DNA of 64,000 bases from Gracilaria domingensis. Lineage: Eukaryota; Rhodophyta; Florideophyceae; Gracilariales; Gracilariaceae. Numbering within the stretch: the first letter of the stretch is position 1; each line of letters starts with the position of its first letter. The stretch spans positions 186,001 to 250,000 of the forward strand of contig VCMS01000029.1 in assembly GCA_022539475.1 (NCBI GenBank), given 5' to 3'. The position numbers and the translations under genes are program-made. The notes under the pieces are model-generated. The model was given only the letters and a program-made list of their open reading frames with translations, was not told where the DNA came from and did not search any database. Positions 21,028 to 31,914 of the stretch are shown here, piece after piece.

Positions 21028-23037
21028 TCAGTTTTTCTGAGCGTCGCCGCCAATCTGCGGAGGTTGCGATTCCGCAGGGGCGGCTACAGTTCCACCATTC
21101 GATGGCACCCTTTCCTGGTTCCCAGGCTGAGTCTCCGCCTTCGCACGAAGGTACGATTTGTCGGGAACACGTTCTCGCTCGGCGGGCGTCAACGACTCAT
21201 ACTGAGGCACTATCTTCGCCATATCCCGTATGGGCATTAAGCAATTCGGAGCGATGTGCCCTGGCCTGTAACAGGTATGACAAATAAGGTGACGAAGAAG
21301 ATCCGCGTTGGGCGGCCGGCGCTCCTGTCGAGGAGGATACGGGTCCCTCCATCCAGGGCGTTGGCTTCGATATCCGCCAGAGTGCGGCACGGGCAATGCC
21401 GGGACTTGACGTCCGGCGTACAGAGCGGGGTCTGCATCCATTGTAGACTGCTCCGTCGTCGACAGCAATTCCGAACTCGGCATTGAACCATCGTCCTGTA
21501 ACAGGTGCAGGTTATCATAACCCCCTTGAACAGAACCTCGCGAATGAGGCAGTGAGGAGTCTCGGCCTTCTACATGAAGGAGTCGGCGCGTGCGCGTCTT
21601 GATACCAGTGCGTGCTCGAGCTGCATCTCCCTCCGCTTGGGCAAATTGAACGAGTTCCAGATAGGTAATCCGGCGTTTGTTCTCCCGATAATGGGCTACC
21701 AACGTCCGAATTGATCGGTCCAGTCCATCAACAAACATCGTACACCGCTCGGCTGCGGAGAACACGTTGCCACATCTGTGGAAAGCCTTATTGAGGCGGG
21801 TCGAATAAACGGTTTCCGACTCTTCGGCTCCTTGCTTCGTGTCTCGTAGCGCGAGTATGGCACCTTGTATCGCATTGCCTGTCGCGTAAGAACGCAGGAG
21901 ATATTGTACCGCTTCCGGCCAGCACGTAACTCCTCCTTCGGAGGCGCGAGACGACCCACGAACCGAATTGAATTGATCTTCGGCTACACCCGTCAAAAAG
22001 TACGGCAGCGCGATGTAGGCCTGTGCCTCACTCATCCGAAGTACATCGGCTTCCGCTACGAAGCGGCTAAGAAAATCCAAGACAAGAATTGGATCTTCCC
22101 CAGAGAACTTGTTCGGCTTTAGCGTGAGCTCCATTTGTCGGAGATGATTTCGCACTTTGCCAGTCCCACGTGGGGTCCTCTGTGGCGTCGTGTCATCAAG
22201 CCGATAATATCGGTAAGATAGTAGCTTCCGATACATTAAGTTTGTCGGCTTCAACTCCTTCAATCCGAGGTGTCTCCGTCCTTTCGTACGGCCTCGTGCA
22301 ACACCAGAAGTGGCTTCAGTAGCCCGCGAACGGGATGCACGATAGCGAGAGCGCTCTTCCGCGCTGTCCGAAGAGTCGGTAGACGATCCCTTTTTGGGGC
22401 CCTCCTCATCAGAAGAAGATGAAGAAGACGAGTCAGACTCAACCTTGACCTTCTTCTTTGCCGGACGATCCCGGGAACGGCGCGAGTGCTGGGAACCCTC
22501 AGAAACCGGGGCTCCCGGCGCAACAGCATCAGATACGATGATTTGCTCGACCGTCTCCAGACGGGTAGCCAGGCGGTCCAGGCGTGCGGCAGCCTGCTCG
22601 TGCAGACCAGCCGACACCTGTCGGTGTTCCATAATCTGGTTGACATCAGACCGTAAAACACGGACGTCGCTCGAAACATCCCGGACACCGGCTTCATCGA
22701 GCCGTTGCCGGAGTTTCGTAATATCCCGGATGAGGCCCACTTGGGAGTTCTGCAGGATGCGAACCTGAGCCTCTAATTCACGGAGGGTATACTCGTCGCA
22801 CTGCGACGACATAACGTCAACCGCTGCGGCGGCATCAGCTGCAGGTGCGGTCTCGGTTGGCCCACGAGTGGGTGGGGTCCCGTTATCAGAACGGCGGCCC
22901 CGGGAAGCCGGTTTCGGGTCGCCATTGCCTGGGACCTCCAGTGCGTCCCTCGGCAACGGAGGCAAACTTGCCGGCAAGCCGGACGAACCGGGCACAGAAG
23001 CGGCACGTGGCGCGCTACTCCTGCGACGGGACGACAT
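21028..23037 (-). CDS. Gag-like protein of the inner reverse element
   Basis: 669-codon frame with the same architecture as the outer element's Gag: disordered Ser/Arg/Pro-rich start, coiled coil (RELEAQVRILQNSQVGLIRD), acidic-serine linker, helical core (FSGEDPILVLDFLSRFV...YIALPYFLTG...YSTRLNKAFHRC) and one zinc knuckle CHTCYRPGHIAPNC. The protein similarity is high in the core and low in the linkers. Confidence 0.8.
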   Translation of the reverse strand: MSSRRRSSAPRAASVPGSSGLPASLPPLPRDALEVPGNGDPKPASRGRRSDNGTPPTRGPTETAPAADAAAAVDVMSSQCDEYTLRELEAQVRILQNSQVGLIRDITKLRQRLDEAGVRDVSSDVRVLRSDVNQIMEHRQVSAGLHEQAAARLDRLATRLETVEQIIVSDAVAPGAPVSEGSQHSRRSRDRPAKKKVKVESDSSSSSSSDEEGPKKGSSTDSSDSAEERSRYRASRSRATEATSGVARGRTKGRRHLGLKELKPTNLMYRKLLSYRYYRLDDTTPQRTPRGTGKVRNHLRQMELTLKPNKFSGEDPILVLDFLSRFVAEADVLRMSEAQAYIALPYFLTGVAEDQFNSVRGSSRASEGGVTCWPEAVQYLLRSYATGNAIQGAILALRDTKQGAEESETVYSTRLNKAFHRCGNVFSAAERCTMFVDGLDRSIRTLVAHYRENKRRITYLELVQFAQAEGDAARARTGIKTRTRRLLHVEGRDSSLPHSRGSVQGGYDNLHLLQDDGSMPSSELLSTTEQSTMDADPALYAGRQVPALPVPHSGGYRSQRPGWRDPYPPRQERRPPNADLLRHLICHTCYRPGHIAPNCLMPIRDMAKIVPQYESLTPAERERVPDKSYLRAKAETQPGNQERVPSNGGTVAAPAESQPPQIGGDAQKN

Positions 23038-23200
23038 CGTTCACCGACACAGTCGGCCAATTGGCAACCAAACAACTTCCGAAAACGGACAATGAGAGAA
23101 CCGCAAGAACGGATATTCCCAACTATCTGGGCTCCAAACAAACGAACCAGCTCCAACGATTGTTGGCCAATAAAGCCGATTCTAGGTCGGGAGACCAGTT

Positions 23201-24057
23201 TGTGGTGCAAAACCCTCGACGGGAAAACAACAAGCCGCGTCGCGGACGAGCACCTCAGGGTGTTCAGGCCCTGCTCCCTGTGAAGGGCAGTCGAGCGGCA
23301 GAACCCTCCGATAGGGCCAACACGAGCCGGGTGTAAATCCGGGTGGCCCCGATCTGGGCGTGCAGTCGGAGGTAGAAGGGGTAGAATCGGCGTAGGTATC
23401 CGGATGGTTCCGGCGAGCCACAGCGAGTGGGGGTATCCAGCCCAACGGTATGGGACGACACAAGACCAACAAACGAGCCGCACTGCGGAGCACTGACTCG
23501 CGATAGGCGGGAAAACTCCCGAGACAAATGGGACAAACCTACAATGTAGGGCAGAGTAGCGAAAGCCGTAAGACGGAAATGAAAACAATAAAATAGATAA
23601 GAAAAGTGCCGTGACGACGGATTAGTACTCCTCAGGGACGGAGGTTGGTTGATCAGCCCGGAATTGCGGCGGTACTCCCCAGGATGGGGCTTGTGAGCGG
23701 GCGCAAGCGGCAAGAAGATCAGAGCCAAAGGCCTCGTTGAGGTTTACTTCCCGTACAGTGGCGGCAAGTGCCGCCACTTATATACGGCACTTGAAAATAT
23801 CAATTAAAATATCTAACTATCCGGCGCTGCCGGCCAATACACTACAGGTGTGCCCCCGTGGCATGCTTGCCACGGCGCCCGCGCTATCGGGCTAACTTGG
23901 CACACGTGTGCAGAAATACTACCCTTCCTAGGCATACCCCAAAATAGGGGCACTATCCCAGTAGCCCCTCATAACCTGAGGTGTCGAAGCCGGTAACGGA
24001 TCAACAAACTATGAAAAGCACCTCGGTGCATCCCCACAAAGGGCGTTTTGCTCTACA
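23201..24057 (-). repeat. LTR of the inner reverse-oriented element
   Basis: Bounded by TGTAGAGCAAAAC (complement, at 24057) and a TGCACCACA end at 23201, with TGGTCTCCCGAC directly beyond. It shares blocks with the 888-bp LTRs of the outer element but is clearly diverged. A TATATA stretch near 23780 may belong to its promoter. Confidence 0.7.
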
Positions 24058-24456
24058 CTGCGGCGCACGGTGCACTCCAGTCGGGGATGCTCGCGGGAAT
24101 GGCCCTCTGCGGAGTGGCGTCGGTAACTGCCACGGAAGCAGGAGGAGTCCCTGTCGGATAGGGTACGAAACGGAACCGTGGTTGCACGGGAACGAAGAGG
24201 CGCGCAGTACCAGGTCGCCGGGGAATCGGAGAACCGCGACGCGGATACCGCGGTAGACGAGGCGGAGAATTCGAGCTGCCGCCTTGCATCGCGAGGGAGG
24301 ACTGCAGTCGGGCAGGGATCGAGACGAGGGCGCTGTCAATTGGCAGGGCGTTGACCGGAACGACCGGAAGAGCCCCGGGATGGGGTGAAGTACTTATACC
24401 CATGGCGGTGGGACTGACCGAAGGCGTTCGGGTGTTACCGCCTCAGGAGGGGGAGA

Positions 24457-25344
24457 TGTAGAGCAAAACCCCTTTTTCGGGGAAAGCCGCTAATAGCGCT
24501 TCATAACTACTAGATCCGTTGCGACGGTAACACCCTCGGTTATGAGTATCGGCAGGGAGGATTGGCCCTTTTTGGGAGCTTACCGGAGAAGGGTATAGTT
24601 TCCGGACACGTGTAGTGTGGCCGCCCCTGGCGGACGCCCCGTGAGTCAAGGGGGTACAGTGAGGCACACGTGGCCAATACGGGCCACGGTGCCAGCAGTG
24701 ACTAGTAGTCTAGGGTAGCTTAGTGCCAGTATTTAGGCGACGGTGACCGCCGTCACCCCCACTAAGTAAACCCCAACAAGGGGAATCTTGGCTCTAACTA
24801 GTTCCGCTGGTGAACGGTTCTACTCCATTGTGGAGAGTATCGTAACTACTCCGGTGTAGTTATCCCCCGTTGACCGCCAAGGAACCACTGTCCGTACGCT
24901 ACGGTATTACTTACTGCTTTTATTGTTTGTTCCTGTGTTGTTACTCTTACGTTGTTTACCCACCGTTGTGGTGTGTTCCGCCCTGTGTATACAGGTATAT
25001 CCAGCGCTGTTTTCGCCATCCACTCCTGTTTTCTGGGTTTGTGTACCGCGTACACGGCCCAACTTCCACGTCTCTTTCCCCTTTTTATCCCCGCTAATTC
25101 GGATCTTCCCACTCTGGTGGCGTGCCCCCGCCTCATCGGGCCCACCACATTCGTGGATCCTCCTGACTCACCTCCGTCTGCAAGCCAGGAAGAGGTCGCC
25201 CGGAGTTACGCCCGGCACGTGTCGACCTCACCAGAGGGCTCTTCCGCTGCGCCACCCCTTCATAGGGAGCAAGGCTGAACACCTTGGAAGTGCCGCGCAC
25301 GCGGGTGGTTTTTGTCTCCTTCCGCGGAGTGGTTTTGCTCTACA
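24457..25344 (+). repeat. 3' LTR of the gag-only element
   Basis: 888 bp, collinear with 17072-17959. Directly preceded by the polypurine tract AGGAGGGGGAGA. Confidence 0.9.
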
Positions 25345-27334
25345 GTCAATTTCATTTACTGCCGCATGATGATTCAGTGATCATCAGTTTTGCTAGGGGA
25401 GGAGCTCCTTCATCATGGTACACAGGACTGTTTTATGCACGATAGCTACGTCATGAATTGATATGTAGTAATGGCAGCCGACAAGGTTCAAAGCCGAAAT
25501 CAATACAAGGTTTTTATAGTACGCTCTCGTAAATTCTCCACCCGATACAATATGAGCAGAACGATTTGCTGACCAGATCCGTTCCTCGAGTGCGTCAGCC
25601 TACTTTCCTCTCGCAACTGTGAGACCTACAGAGCTGTAGAGGGTTATGCTGTTCTCTGGAGTGGCGCCTTTTGCGAGCACGGCAACGTAAACAACGGACC
25701 TTGTGCATTCCTGTACGCCATGTCTACAAAAGAGTGGCAGAATATTGCCATTCTGAATAAACACAGATTCTTCTCGCCATTTTGGAGAAGTACACTCAAT
25801 GACAGTGTGTAGGGCAGACGTTCTGACACATAGAACGATCGGACGTAGAGATAGATGCTTTATGCTTATGTAGTCTGTGGTGGACACATGACTGTCTCCT
25901 GAATGACCGAAATATCGAATCAATGTGCGAATACGTTTTTTCCCGACGACTAGGTCCGAAGTTGATGGACGTAGTTTTGTCGCTAGGATCGGTTCTATAT
26001 CTACGGAGCTCATGATGATGAACATTGAAAGGATTCTCTTTAGTATTTGGAGAGGAGAGAAAATGCATGTTAGAATGAACTGGTTGGATACGTAAATAGA
26101 GTTTGAGACACAGGAATCTTCAGTTCCTTTCTGATGGAAAGATTGTTTATGAATAATTACTAGAAATGGTGCGTAAAACAGTCGTTTCTGTCAAAAAGTA
26201 TCGAAGAGTAAGGTTTTGCAGTATATAAATCAAAGGAACACATTTCGTAGAAGATGGAAAAGTAGGCAGAAGTTTAGATATGAAAATGGCAGGAGCGTAG
26301 TATACTTTGAGAGGTAAGCGATTGGATGATGTAATATTTCCTTTTGGGCTTCTCGTACGATTTTTTTGAGAAACTGCTTTTGGAACAAGGTTAAAGCTCA
26401 TGATGAACACTATAATTCGTAGTATTGTGTGCTCCAAAAAGATGTTAAGTTTTTATATGAAAGAAGACCATATTCACAAAAGGGCGACGGGTTTGCAAAC
26501 AATGGGTGTGGGAACATATACCGTTTTAAAATGTATCCATATAGGCATTTCTGTTTTTCTGGTTTGGGTGAATCAATAAAAACCAGACTCTGCAATAAAT
26601 GTCAGATTAGAATGGATGGTGCAATGTACAGGGCGAAAGAATCCATGTTCATGCTACTTGGTGCAGGTGCAGGGGTTGGTTGGGGTGCCATAAAAAGTGC
26701 TGCTTTTATTGTACCCTGATAGAATTGAATTTAAATTTATCGCCTTTTTATTAGTAGTATGAAAGGGATAGAATTTGCTCTGGTCTACCAGTAGAGTTCA
26801 TCCAAGCCCAATTACAACCACCATCTTTATAGCGCAAGTCCCAGCAAATCTTCCGTGTTAAGTATTAATTTACTTTCACTGTTTCCTGCAGTATGGCGGA
26901 ATGGACATCTGTGATGATTCTTTAGTCGAGCTGTGTTGAACCATGGCAAAAGATCTCTAAATGTACTGCTTCTTGAGAATTCGGTTGCAAAAACTTATTC
27001 AAATTTATTGCAGCACAAAAGCATTACTAGCCGAAGAGTTGTAGAGAAATACTGCTGCAGAATTCTAATCTGCACGTATTTCATGTTTGGAGTGTAACAA
27101 TTTTTTTTCGGATTGAGCTTCTTTTTCTGAACTCGAATGGTCATAATCACGAGAACTATGGCCAGCACACTTTGATACAAGCACAAAGTTGTGCGGTTAA
27201 AAATGTTGTTTGTCATAGCAGATAAGGTTGATCGGCATGATTTTCATCTTGCTGCTGTTCCCGTTGGTCTTTTATGCTTCCACAGAGTAAAGCGTTATGC
27301 TTTTACACACATTCTACGTAAATGAAGCACCTGA
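25345..27334. other. AT-richer interval without a supported gene
   Basis: The longest minus-strand frame (25600-26025, 141 codons, phrase SDLVVGKKRIRTLIRYFG) might be a decayed protein fragment; its SDxVVGKK phrase also occurs in the unknown ORF at 1848-2798. Nothing else is recognised. Confidence 0.4.
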
Positions 27335-27609
27335 TGTAGATTGTAGATTACTACAGTTTATCGATAGTTTGGGCGGGATTCTTAGCGATATCGTCTGCGC
27401 AGCATCGTTCACTGTTTATCAGAGATAGAGAAGGAAGCATGACGCTCTTTCTTCTCGAGCCAGGATATTCTTGTTGCAAACAGTAAACTGTTCTACGCTG
27501 CCGACCCGTGTCGGTACGCTCGCACGCTATCTTCTTCGCCCGTCCCTGTGGACAGCCAAAGAACCCGTGTTCTTTGGTGGGCACCGTTACCCCCCCCCGT
27601 TTGTCGACA
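27335..27609 (+). repeat. 5' LTR of the copia element
   Basis: Starts TGTAGATTG and ends TTGTCGACA. The sequence right after it does not begin with TGG, so priming may use an internal tRNA segment, as some copia elements do (inference). Confidence 0.9.
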
Positions 27610-27643
27610 TTCGCGAATAGAAGACAAACCGTTACCGTTCATC

Positions 27644-29350
27644 ATGGCAGACCCCCAAAAGCCTTGGGGCGTTATATCGCTGCACAATAATGTGCAACGT
27701 GGATTGGAGAACTCATTTCTAAGCTACATGCAAGAAGATCCCCCTCTCGAAGGCGTGGAACTATTGGAAGCGATCAGAGAAGACATGGGAGCAATGCAGC
27801 TGGTAAACCCGGACATTGTCAGCAATTACGAGATCTTTAAACGTATTCGTAAGTTCTTGGAAGAGCGAAAGGTCGATGTTCCACAAACTGCTGAAACTGG
27901 ACGACTTATTGCTAAGCGAGTGATCGCTGCAATTTGGCACGGGACGCAGTACGACGTTCCCCGTAAACGAGCCATGGAGTATCTCGATGCCGTTCGAAAT
28001 GGAGACGTTGTTTTGTATTCCCCCACTGGTGTATCCTCACCCAGTAGTGCGCAGATTCCTTTCCAACTTCAGACTCCCCACCCTGTCGGTTCGCAGGCAG
28101 CTGGAGAAGCTGGGAACGGTGTCGCAGCAGACGATGAGTATGAGAACAAGCGTGTTACTTTCTTCACAAACCGCTACCGAGGAAGGAGAGATAAGTTCAA
28201 AGGAGATCTGGAAGAAGACTGGAATGATCACGTCTCTTCATTTATGGACTACTGTAACCTGCAGAAAATTAATGGAGACTCGAGAATTCAGTACTTGCAT
28301 TTCGCACTCGCCGGAGATGCACTACACTTTTTCAAGGAAGAGGTAAAGGGAAAGATACTCAATTGGGGCGCTGTCGTTGCGGTGTTTAACTCTCGATACG
28401 CATCTGAAACAAACCGAGAAGACATGTCCTCGAAGCTGGAGGATCTACACCTCTCGGATTTCTTGAAAGAAGAAAGTACTCCTCGTGAGGCATTGGATCT
28501 TCTTGTCAAGGAAATAGATCGTTTGGCCCCTATGGCACATCAAGAGGACCGAACAGACAGACGCAAGCGCAAATTCTTGCGTAATGCTGTGCAGGGCATT
28601 TCATGGTCCCAAAATATCTTGTCGCAAATCAACGCAAAGCATCTGACATACAGAGACCTCGTAGCAGAGCTTTTCAGCGCTGAGAGAAATCACCGTCAGT
28701 TCTTGGTGGGGCAGCGACGTTCCCAAGGACGACAACAATCTCGAGACCCATCCGCCCATGACGTAACATACCGCCCCTCGCTTTCCACCGCATATGTGGC
28801 AGAGGGAGCATTGGAAGATCCTCATGACGTTTTGTTCGCAGGCCAAGGACGCTACGCGCGTACACCTTCAAGTCGTTCTACTTTTAAACCGCCGCATTAC
28901 GAAAGAAGGTTTTACCAGAATCGAGCTTCTGCGCGACACGTTGAAATCCCATTCATTCTGAAGGTGTGTTGGAATTGCCAAGAGAAAGGATGCAGGCTTT
29001 TCTCTTGTCCTAAACCACGAAACGAAGCTCGCATCAAGCGGAACAAGCAACTCGCCAAAGCTTGGTACAGGAAAAAGCGAGAGAGACGTATCAATTTAGT
29101 GGATGCAGACGAGGATTCACAAGCCGTTGTAGAGCAGCTAACCGAACTGCTTCTCATCGACGATGGATCTCCCGCGGATGACCCGCCGTTATCATCCAAC
29201 CACGACCTCTGCATTACGGACGCAGAGCTCGAGCCAAATCGGACAAATATCTTGAACGCCTATACCGCCCATCCCCTTCCACAAGGTCGTTCCACTGTCC
29301 CGCTGTTGCAGACAAGTGGAAATGTGGACAGCTCAGATGAGGATTTCTAG
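27644..29350 (+). CDS. Copia Gag
   Basis: Most likely start is MADPQKPWGVISLHNN at 27644, the first ATG after the LTR; the frame itself is open further upstream. About 568 residues: helical N-terminal region, capsid-like core with FKGDLEEDWNDHVSSFMDYC and LVAELFSAERNHRQFL, then a Cys-rich knuckle-like motif (CWNCQEKGC) and an acidic tail. It would form the particle of the element. Confidence 0.75.
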   Translation: MADPQKPWGVISLHNNVQRGLENSFLSYMQEDPPLEGVELLEAIREDMGAMQLVNPDIVSNYEIFKRIRKFLEERKVDVPQTAETGRLIAKRVIAAIWHGTQYDVPRKRAMEYLDAVRNGDVVLYSPTGVSSPSSAQIPFQLQTPHPVGSQAAGEAGNGVAADDEYENKRVTFFTNRYRGRRDKFKGDLEEDWNDHVSSFMDYCNLQKINGDSRIQYLHFALAGDALHFFKEEVKGKILNWGAVVAVFNSRYASETNREDMSSKLEDLHLSDFLKEESTPREALDLLVKEIDRLAPMAHQEDRTDRRKRKFLRNAVQGISWSQNILSQINAKHLTYRDLVAELFSAERNHRQFLVGQRRSQGRQQSRDPSAHDVTYRPSLSTAYVAEGALEDPHDVLFAGQGRYARTPSSRSTFKPPHYERRFYQNRASARHVEIPFILKVCWNCQEKGCRLFSCPKPRNEARIKRNKQLAKAWYRKKRERRINLVDADEDSQAVVEQLTELLLIDDGSPADDPPLSSNHDLCITDAELEPNRTNILNAYTAHPLPQGRSTVPLLQTSGNVDSSDEDF

Positions 29351-29517
29351 CTGGAGATCGACGTGGCCGTCCGCTCTCCTTACAAAGGCCTAAACCTCCT
29401 GATCCAATCACCGAGGATCCTCGTGTCGCAATACAACCACAACCTCCTCCCGCAATTCGTATCGGACGTTCACGCCATCGTCAACCAAACAAAACCCCAC
29501 TGTACACGGCACGAATA

Positions 29518-31860
29518 GTGAAAGAGGTTCTCACACAACGGATTAACTCAGTTGCACCAGCACTCTACTCGAGCACTAAGTTTGAGGGTGCATGCGTTGA
29601 CCCTGGCGCACATAAATCGGTTTGCGGATATGCTCAAGCCAAGGCTTACTGTGATGCATCCAGCACGAAGTTCAAACTACGACCGTCCCCGTATGCCTTC
29701 AAATTTGGCGATGTAAACCGGAACAGCTTAGGACAGCTGATGGTTAGAATTCCACTTCCTGCCAATACTTTCGAAACTTTCTGGATGGACGTGGTTGATG
29801 CCGACGTACCCTTTCTAATCGGACTAGACCTACTGAACCGTTGCGGTGTATACCTCAACAATGTTACCAACCGCCTGGTTCACAATGGCACCAAGTCCTT
29901 CTTATCTCTTATTCCCAAGCATGGTCATATCTTTCTGGAATGGGATAAATATTCCATCTTGTTCACGCGAGCCGAGCTTGTTAAGCTCCATGAACACTTT
30001 TACCACCCCTCCACTCAAAAGTTGTTCAATTTGCTTAAGCGAGCTAAACCAGAGGACACCACAGCGGAGACCCAGAAGATATTCCAGGACATTGCCAAGA
30101 ATTGCAGGTCCTGTCAGCATTACTCTTCTGCCCCGTTCCGCTTACGAGTCTCCATACCAGAAGGTAACATACGGTTCAACCAAGAGATCGCCTTGGATCT
30201 GATGTACATCACGTACAAAAGGCGCAAACGTATCCCTATCCTGCACATTGTAGACACACAAACGCATTACCAGAACGCAGTGTTCCTCAAAGGTGAATCA
30301 GCAGAACATGTCTGGGATGCTTTCCTCGAGGCATGGGCAACCACCTACACAGGAATGCCGAGCAAGATGAGAACGGATCAAGGCTCTATATTCACGTCCA
30401 AATACTGGGAACAGTGCACAGGAGACTTCGGAATAGAACTCCAAACATCTGGCATTCAGTCTCACAACAGCATTGGTGTCGGCGAGCGCTATCACGCTCC
30501 CTTAAGACGCATATTCAACACAGTGCTGCACTCTTGCCCCAAACTTGACCCAGAACTTGCCCTTCGATTTGCAGTTAAAGGTATGAACGATACCATGGGT
30601 CCGGAGGGATTGGTCCCATCATTACTCGTGTACGGTTGCCTCCCTCGCCTACCAATGTCAAACTCACCGGTTCCCAAACAGGAGGAACGATTGAGAGCGC
30701 TGGATGCAGCACGAAAGGAGATGTCTACAATCACCGCGAAGCTACGTATTCAACGTGCGTTGAGAGCCAAAATTCCCCCTGCTACACGATATCTCATTGA
30801 ACCTGGCGACAAAGTGCACTACTACGACGAGAAGAGTAAGCAATGGCGCGGGCCCCACACCGTTGTGAAAACGATTGACAAGGAAGCCACAATTAACATT
30901 GACGGTCGATTGGCAAAGTACAACATTGCGCACATCTTACCCGATCCGTCCTCGTTCAATGATCGTGAACTGAGCCGCCTTTTTGAAGGCCTGCAACACT
31001 TTGGGTCCAAGCCCCTACCGACCGTGTATTTTACAGAAATATTGCATCCGTCCGACTCAAGAGGAACCTCGCAGCTTTTTGATGACGCCAAAAGCCAAGA
31101 GTTAGCCGGACTCGCCAAACGTGGAGTGTATGAGGTATGTTGCCGGGAGGAACTCGACCCGAACACCCGACATAATATCCTTGGAGGCCGTTTTGCACTG
31201 TCAATTAAGAATAAGGATACGGAAAAAGAAGTATACAAGGCCCGATTCATAGCACAAGGGCACACTGATGTTGAGAAGAATATACTTGTTCACACCGGAA
31301 CAACACTAAAGCAGTCATCCGTCCGTGTCCTCGTTGCTATCGCCGCGCTATTTGGCTTCACCCTATGGTCACAGGACATCTCTCAAGCCTATCTGCAGTC
31401 CGCCGACAAACTTATGAGGGATATTTACGTGAAGCCTACTGCGGAGTTTTGCCTTTCAGAGAACCAGCTTCTGAAGTTATTAAGACCACTGTATGGATTA
31501 AGTGATTCGGGCGACTATTGGAACTCTACGTTCACAAAGCACTTACGTAACGATCTATCGATGATACCGACTGCAGGAGATCTTTCGTTGTTTTTCAAAA
31601 CGGTCAACTCCAAACTGGATGGTGTAACAGGAGCTTATGTAGATGACACAATCAGCACCGGTACAGGACAATTTGAAAAAGAATCACGACTCACGGAAGC
31701 TCGTTTCGAATCAAAGGCACGGGAATACGAAAACTTTAGATTTGCTGGCGTCGACATTACGAAGACCAAGGACGGATACAAGCTTCAACAAACGCAATTT
31801 GCTAACCGCATCAAACTTTTACGGCATGAAGCAACGTATTCTGAATTTCGTTCCAAATGA
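29518..31860 (+). CDS. Copia Pol: protease, integrase, reverse transcriptase
   Basis: 780 codons. Protease region: VDPGAHKSVCGY, then FLIGLDLL. Integrase zinc domain: HEHFYHPSTQKLF...CRSCQHY. Integrase core: EIALDLMYITY, then TDQGSIFTSKYW. Reverse transcriptase: YKARFIAQGH, LWSQDISQAYLQS, RPLYGLSDSGDYW and the catalytic strand GAYVDDTI. The PR-INT-RT order defines Ty1/copia. Confidence 0.88.
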   Translation: MKEVLTQRINSVAPALYSSTKFEGACVDPGAHKSVCGYAQAKAYCDASSTKFKLRPSPYAFKFGDVNRNSLGQLMVRIPLPANTFETFWMDVVDADVPFLIGLDLLNRCGVYLNNVTNRLVHNGTKSFLSLIPKHGHIFLEWDKYSILFTRAELVKLHEHFYHPSTQKLFNLLKRAKPEDTTAETQKIFQDIAKNCRSCQHYSSAPFRLRVSIPEGNIRFNQEIALDLMYITYKRRKRIPILHIVDTQTHYQNAVFLKGESAEHVWDAFLEAWATTYTGMPSKMRTDQGSIFTSKYWEQCTGDFGIELQTSGIQSHNSIGVGERYHAPLRRIFNTVLHSCPKLDPELALRFAVKGMNDTMGPEGLVPSLLVYGCLPRLPMSNSPVPKQEERLRALDAARKEMSTITAKLRIQRALRAKIPPATRYLIEPGDKVHYYDEKSKQWRGPHTVVKTIDKEATINIDGRLAKYNIAHILPDPSSFNDRELSRLFEGLQHFGSKPLPTVYFTEILHPSDSRGTSQLFDDAKSQELAGLAKRGVYEVCCREELDPNTRHNILGGRFALSIKNKDTEKEVYKARFIAQGHTDVEKNILVHTGTTLKQSSVRVLVAIAALFGFTLWSQDISQAYLQSADKLMRDIYVKPTAEFCLSENQLLKLLRPLYGLSDSGDYWNSTFTKHLRNDLSMIPTAGDLSLFFKTVNSKLDGVTGAYVDDTISTGTGQFEKESRLTEARFESKAREYENFRFAGVDITKTKDGYKLQQTQFANRIKLLRHEATYSEFRSK

Positions 31861-31914
31861 CAGGAGCTTGCGTGGCTCACACACATACGCCCGGACATAT
31901 GCGCATCAGTCAAT

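Larger units (their letters stand above)
20414..24057 (-). mobile_element. Inner related gag-pro element in opposite orientation, one LTR visible
   Basis: Reading on the minus strand: an LTR of about 857 bp (24057 to 23201, with the same TGTAG...CTACA-type ends), a primer-binding site, a gag frame and an aspartic-protease frame. It then joins the outer element's protease start near 20.41 kb. No second LTR of its own is seen, so it is truncated. The gag proteins of the two elements are clearly homologous but diverged, so they are sister subfamilies. Nested insertion followed by loss, or template switching during reverse transcription, could give this tail-to-tail layout. Confidence 0.8.
17072..25344 (+). 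mobile_element. Gag-only LTR retrotransposon (TR-GAG-like) containing a related element in reverse
   Basis: Two direct LTRs of 888 bp (17072-17959, 24457-25344) start TGTAGAGC and end GCTCTACA. About two dozen differences between them were counted by eye, suggesting moderate age. A TGG-type primer-binding site follows the left LTR and a purine tract (24446-24456) precedes the right one. The flanks read ATCAA and GTCAA, a near-match 5-bp target duplication. The inside carries gag and the start of a protease but no reverse transcriptase or integrase. From near 20.41 kb to 24057 it is occupied by a related copy on the other strand. As a composite it is broken; its gag frames look open. Confidence 0.85.

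Noticed and set aside
22773-23588. 271-codon minus-strand frame
   Set aside because: Reads LTR and leader sequence of the inner retroelement, not a gene.
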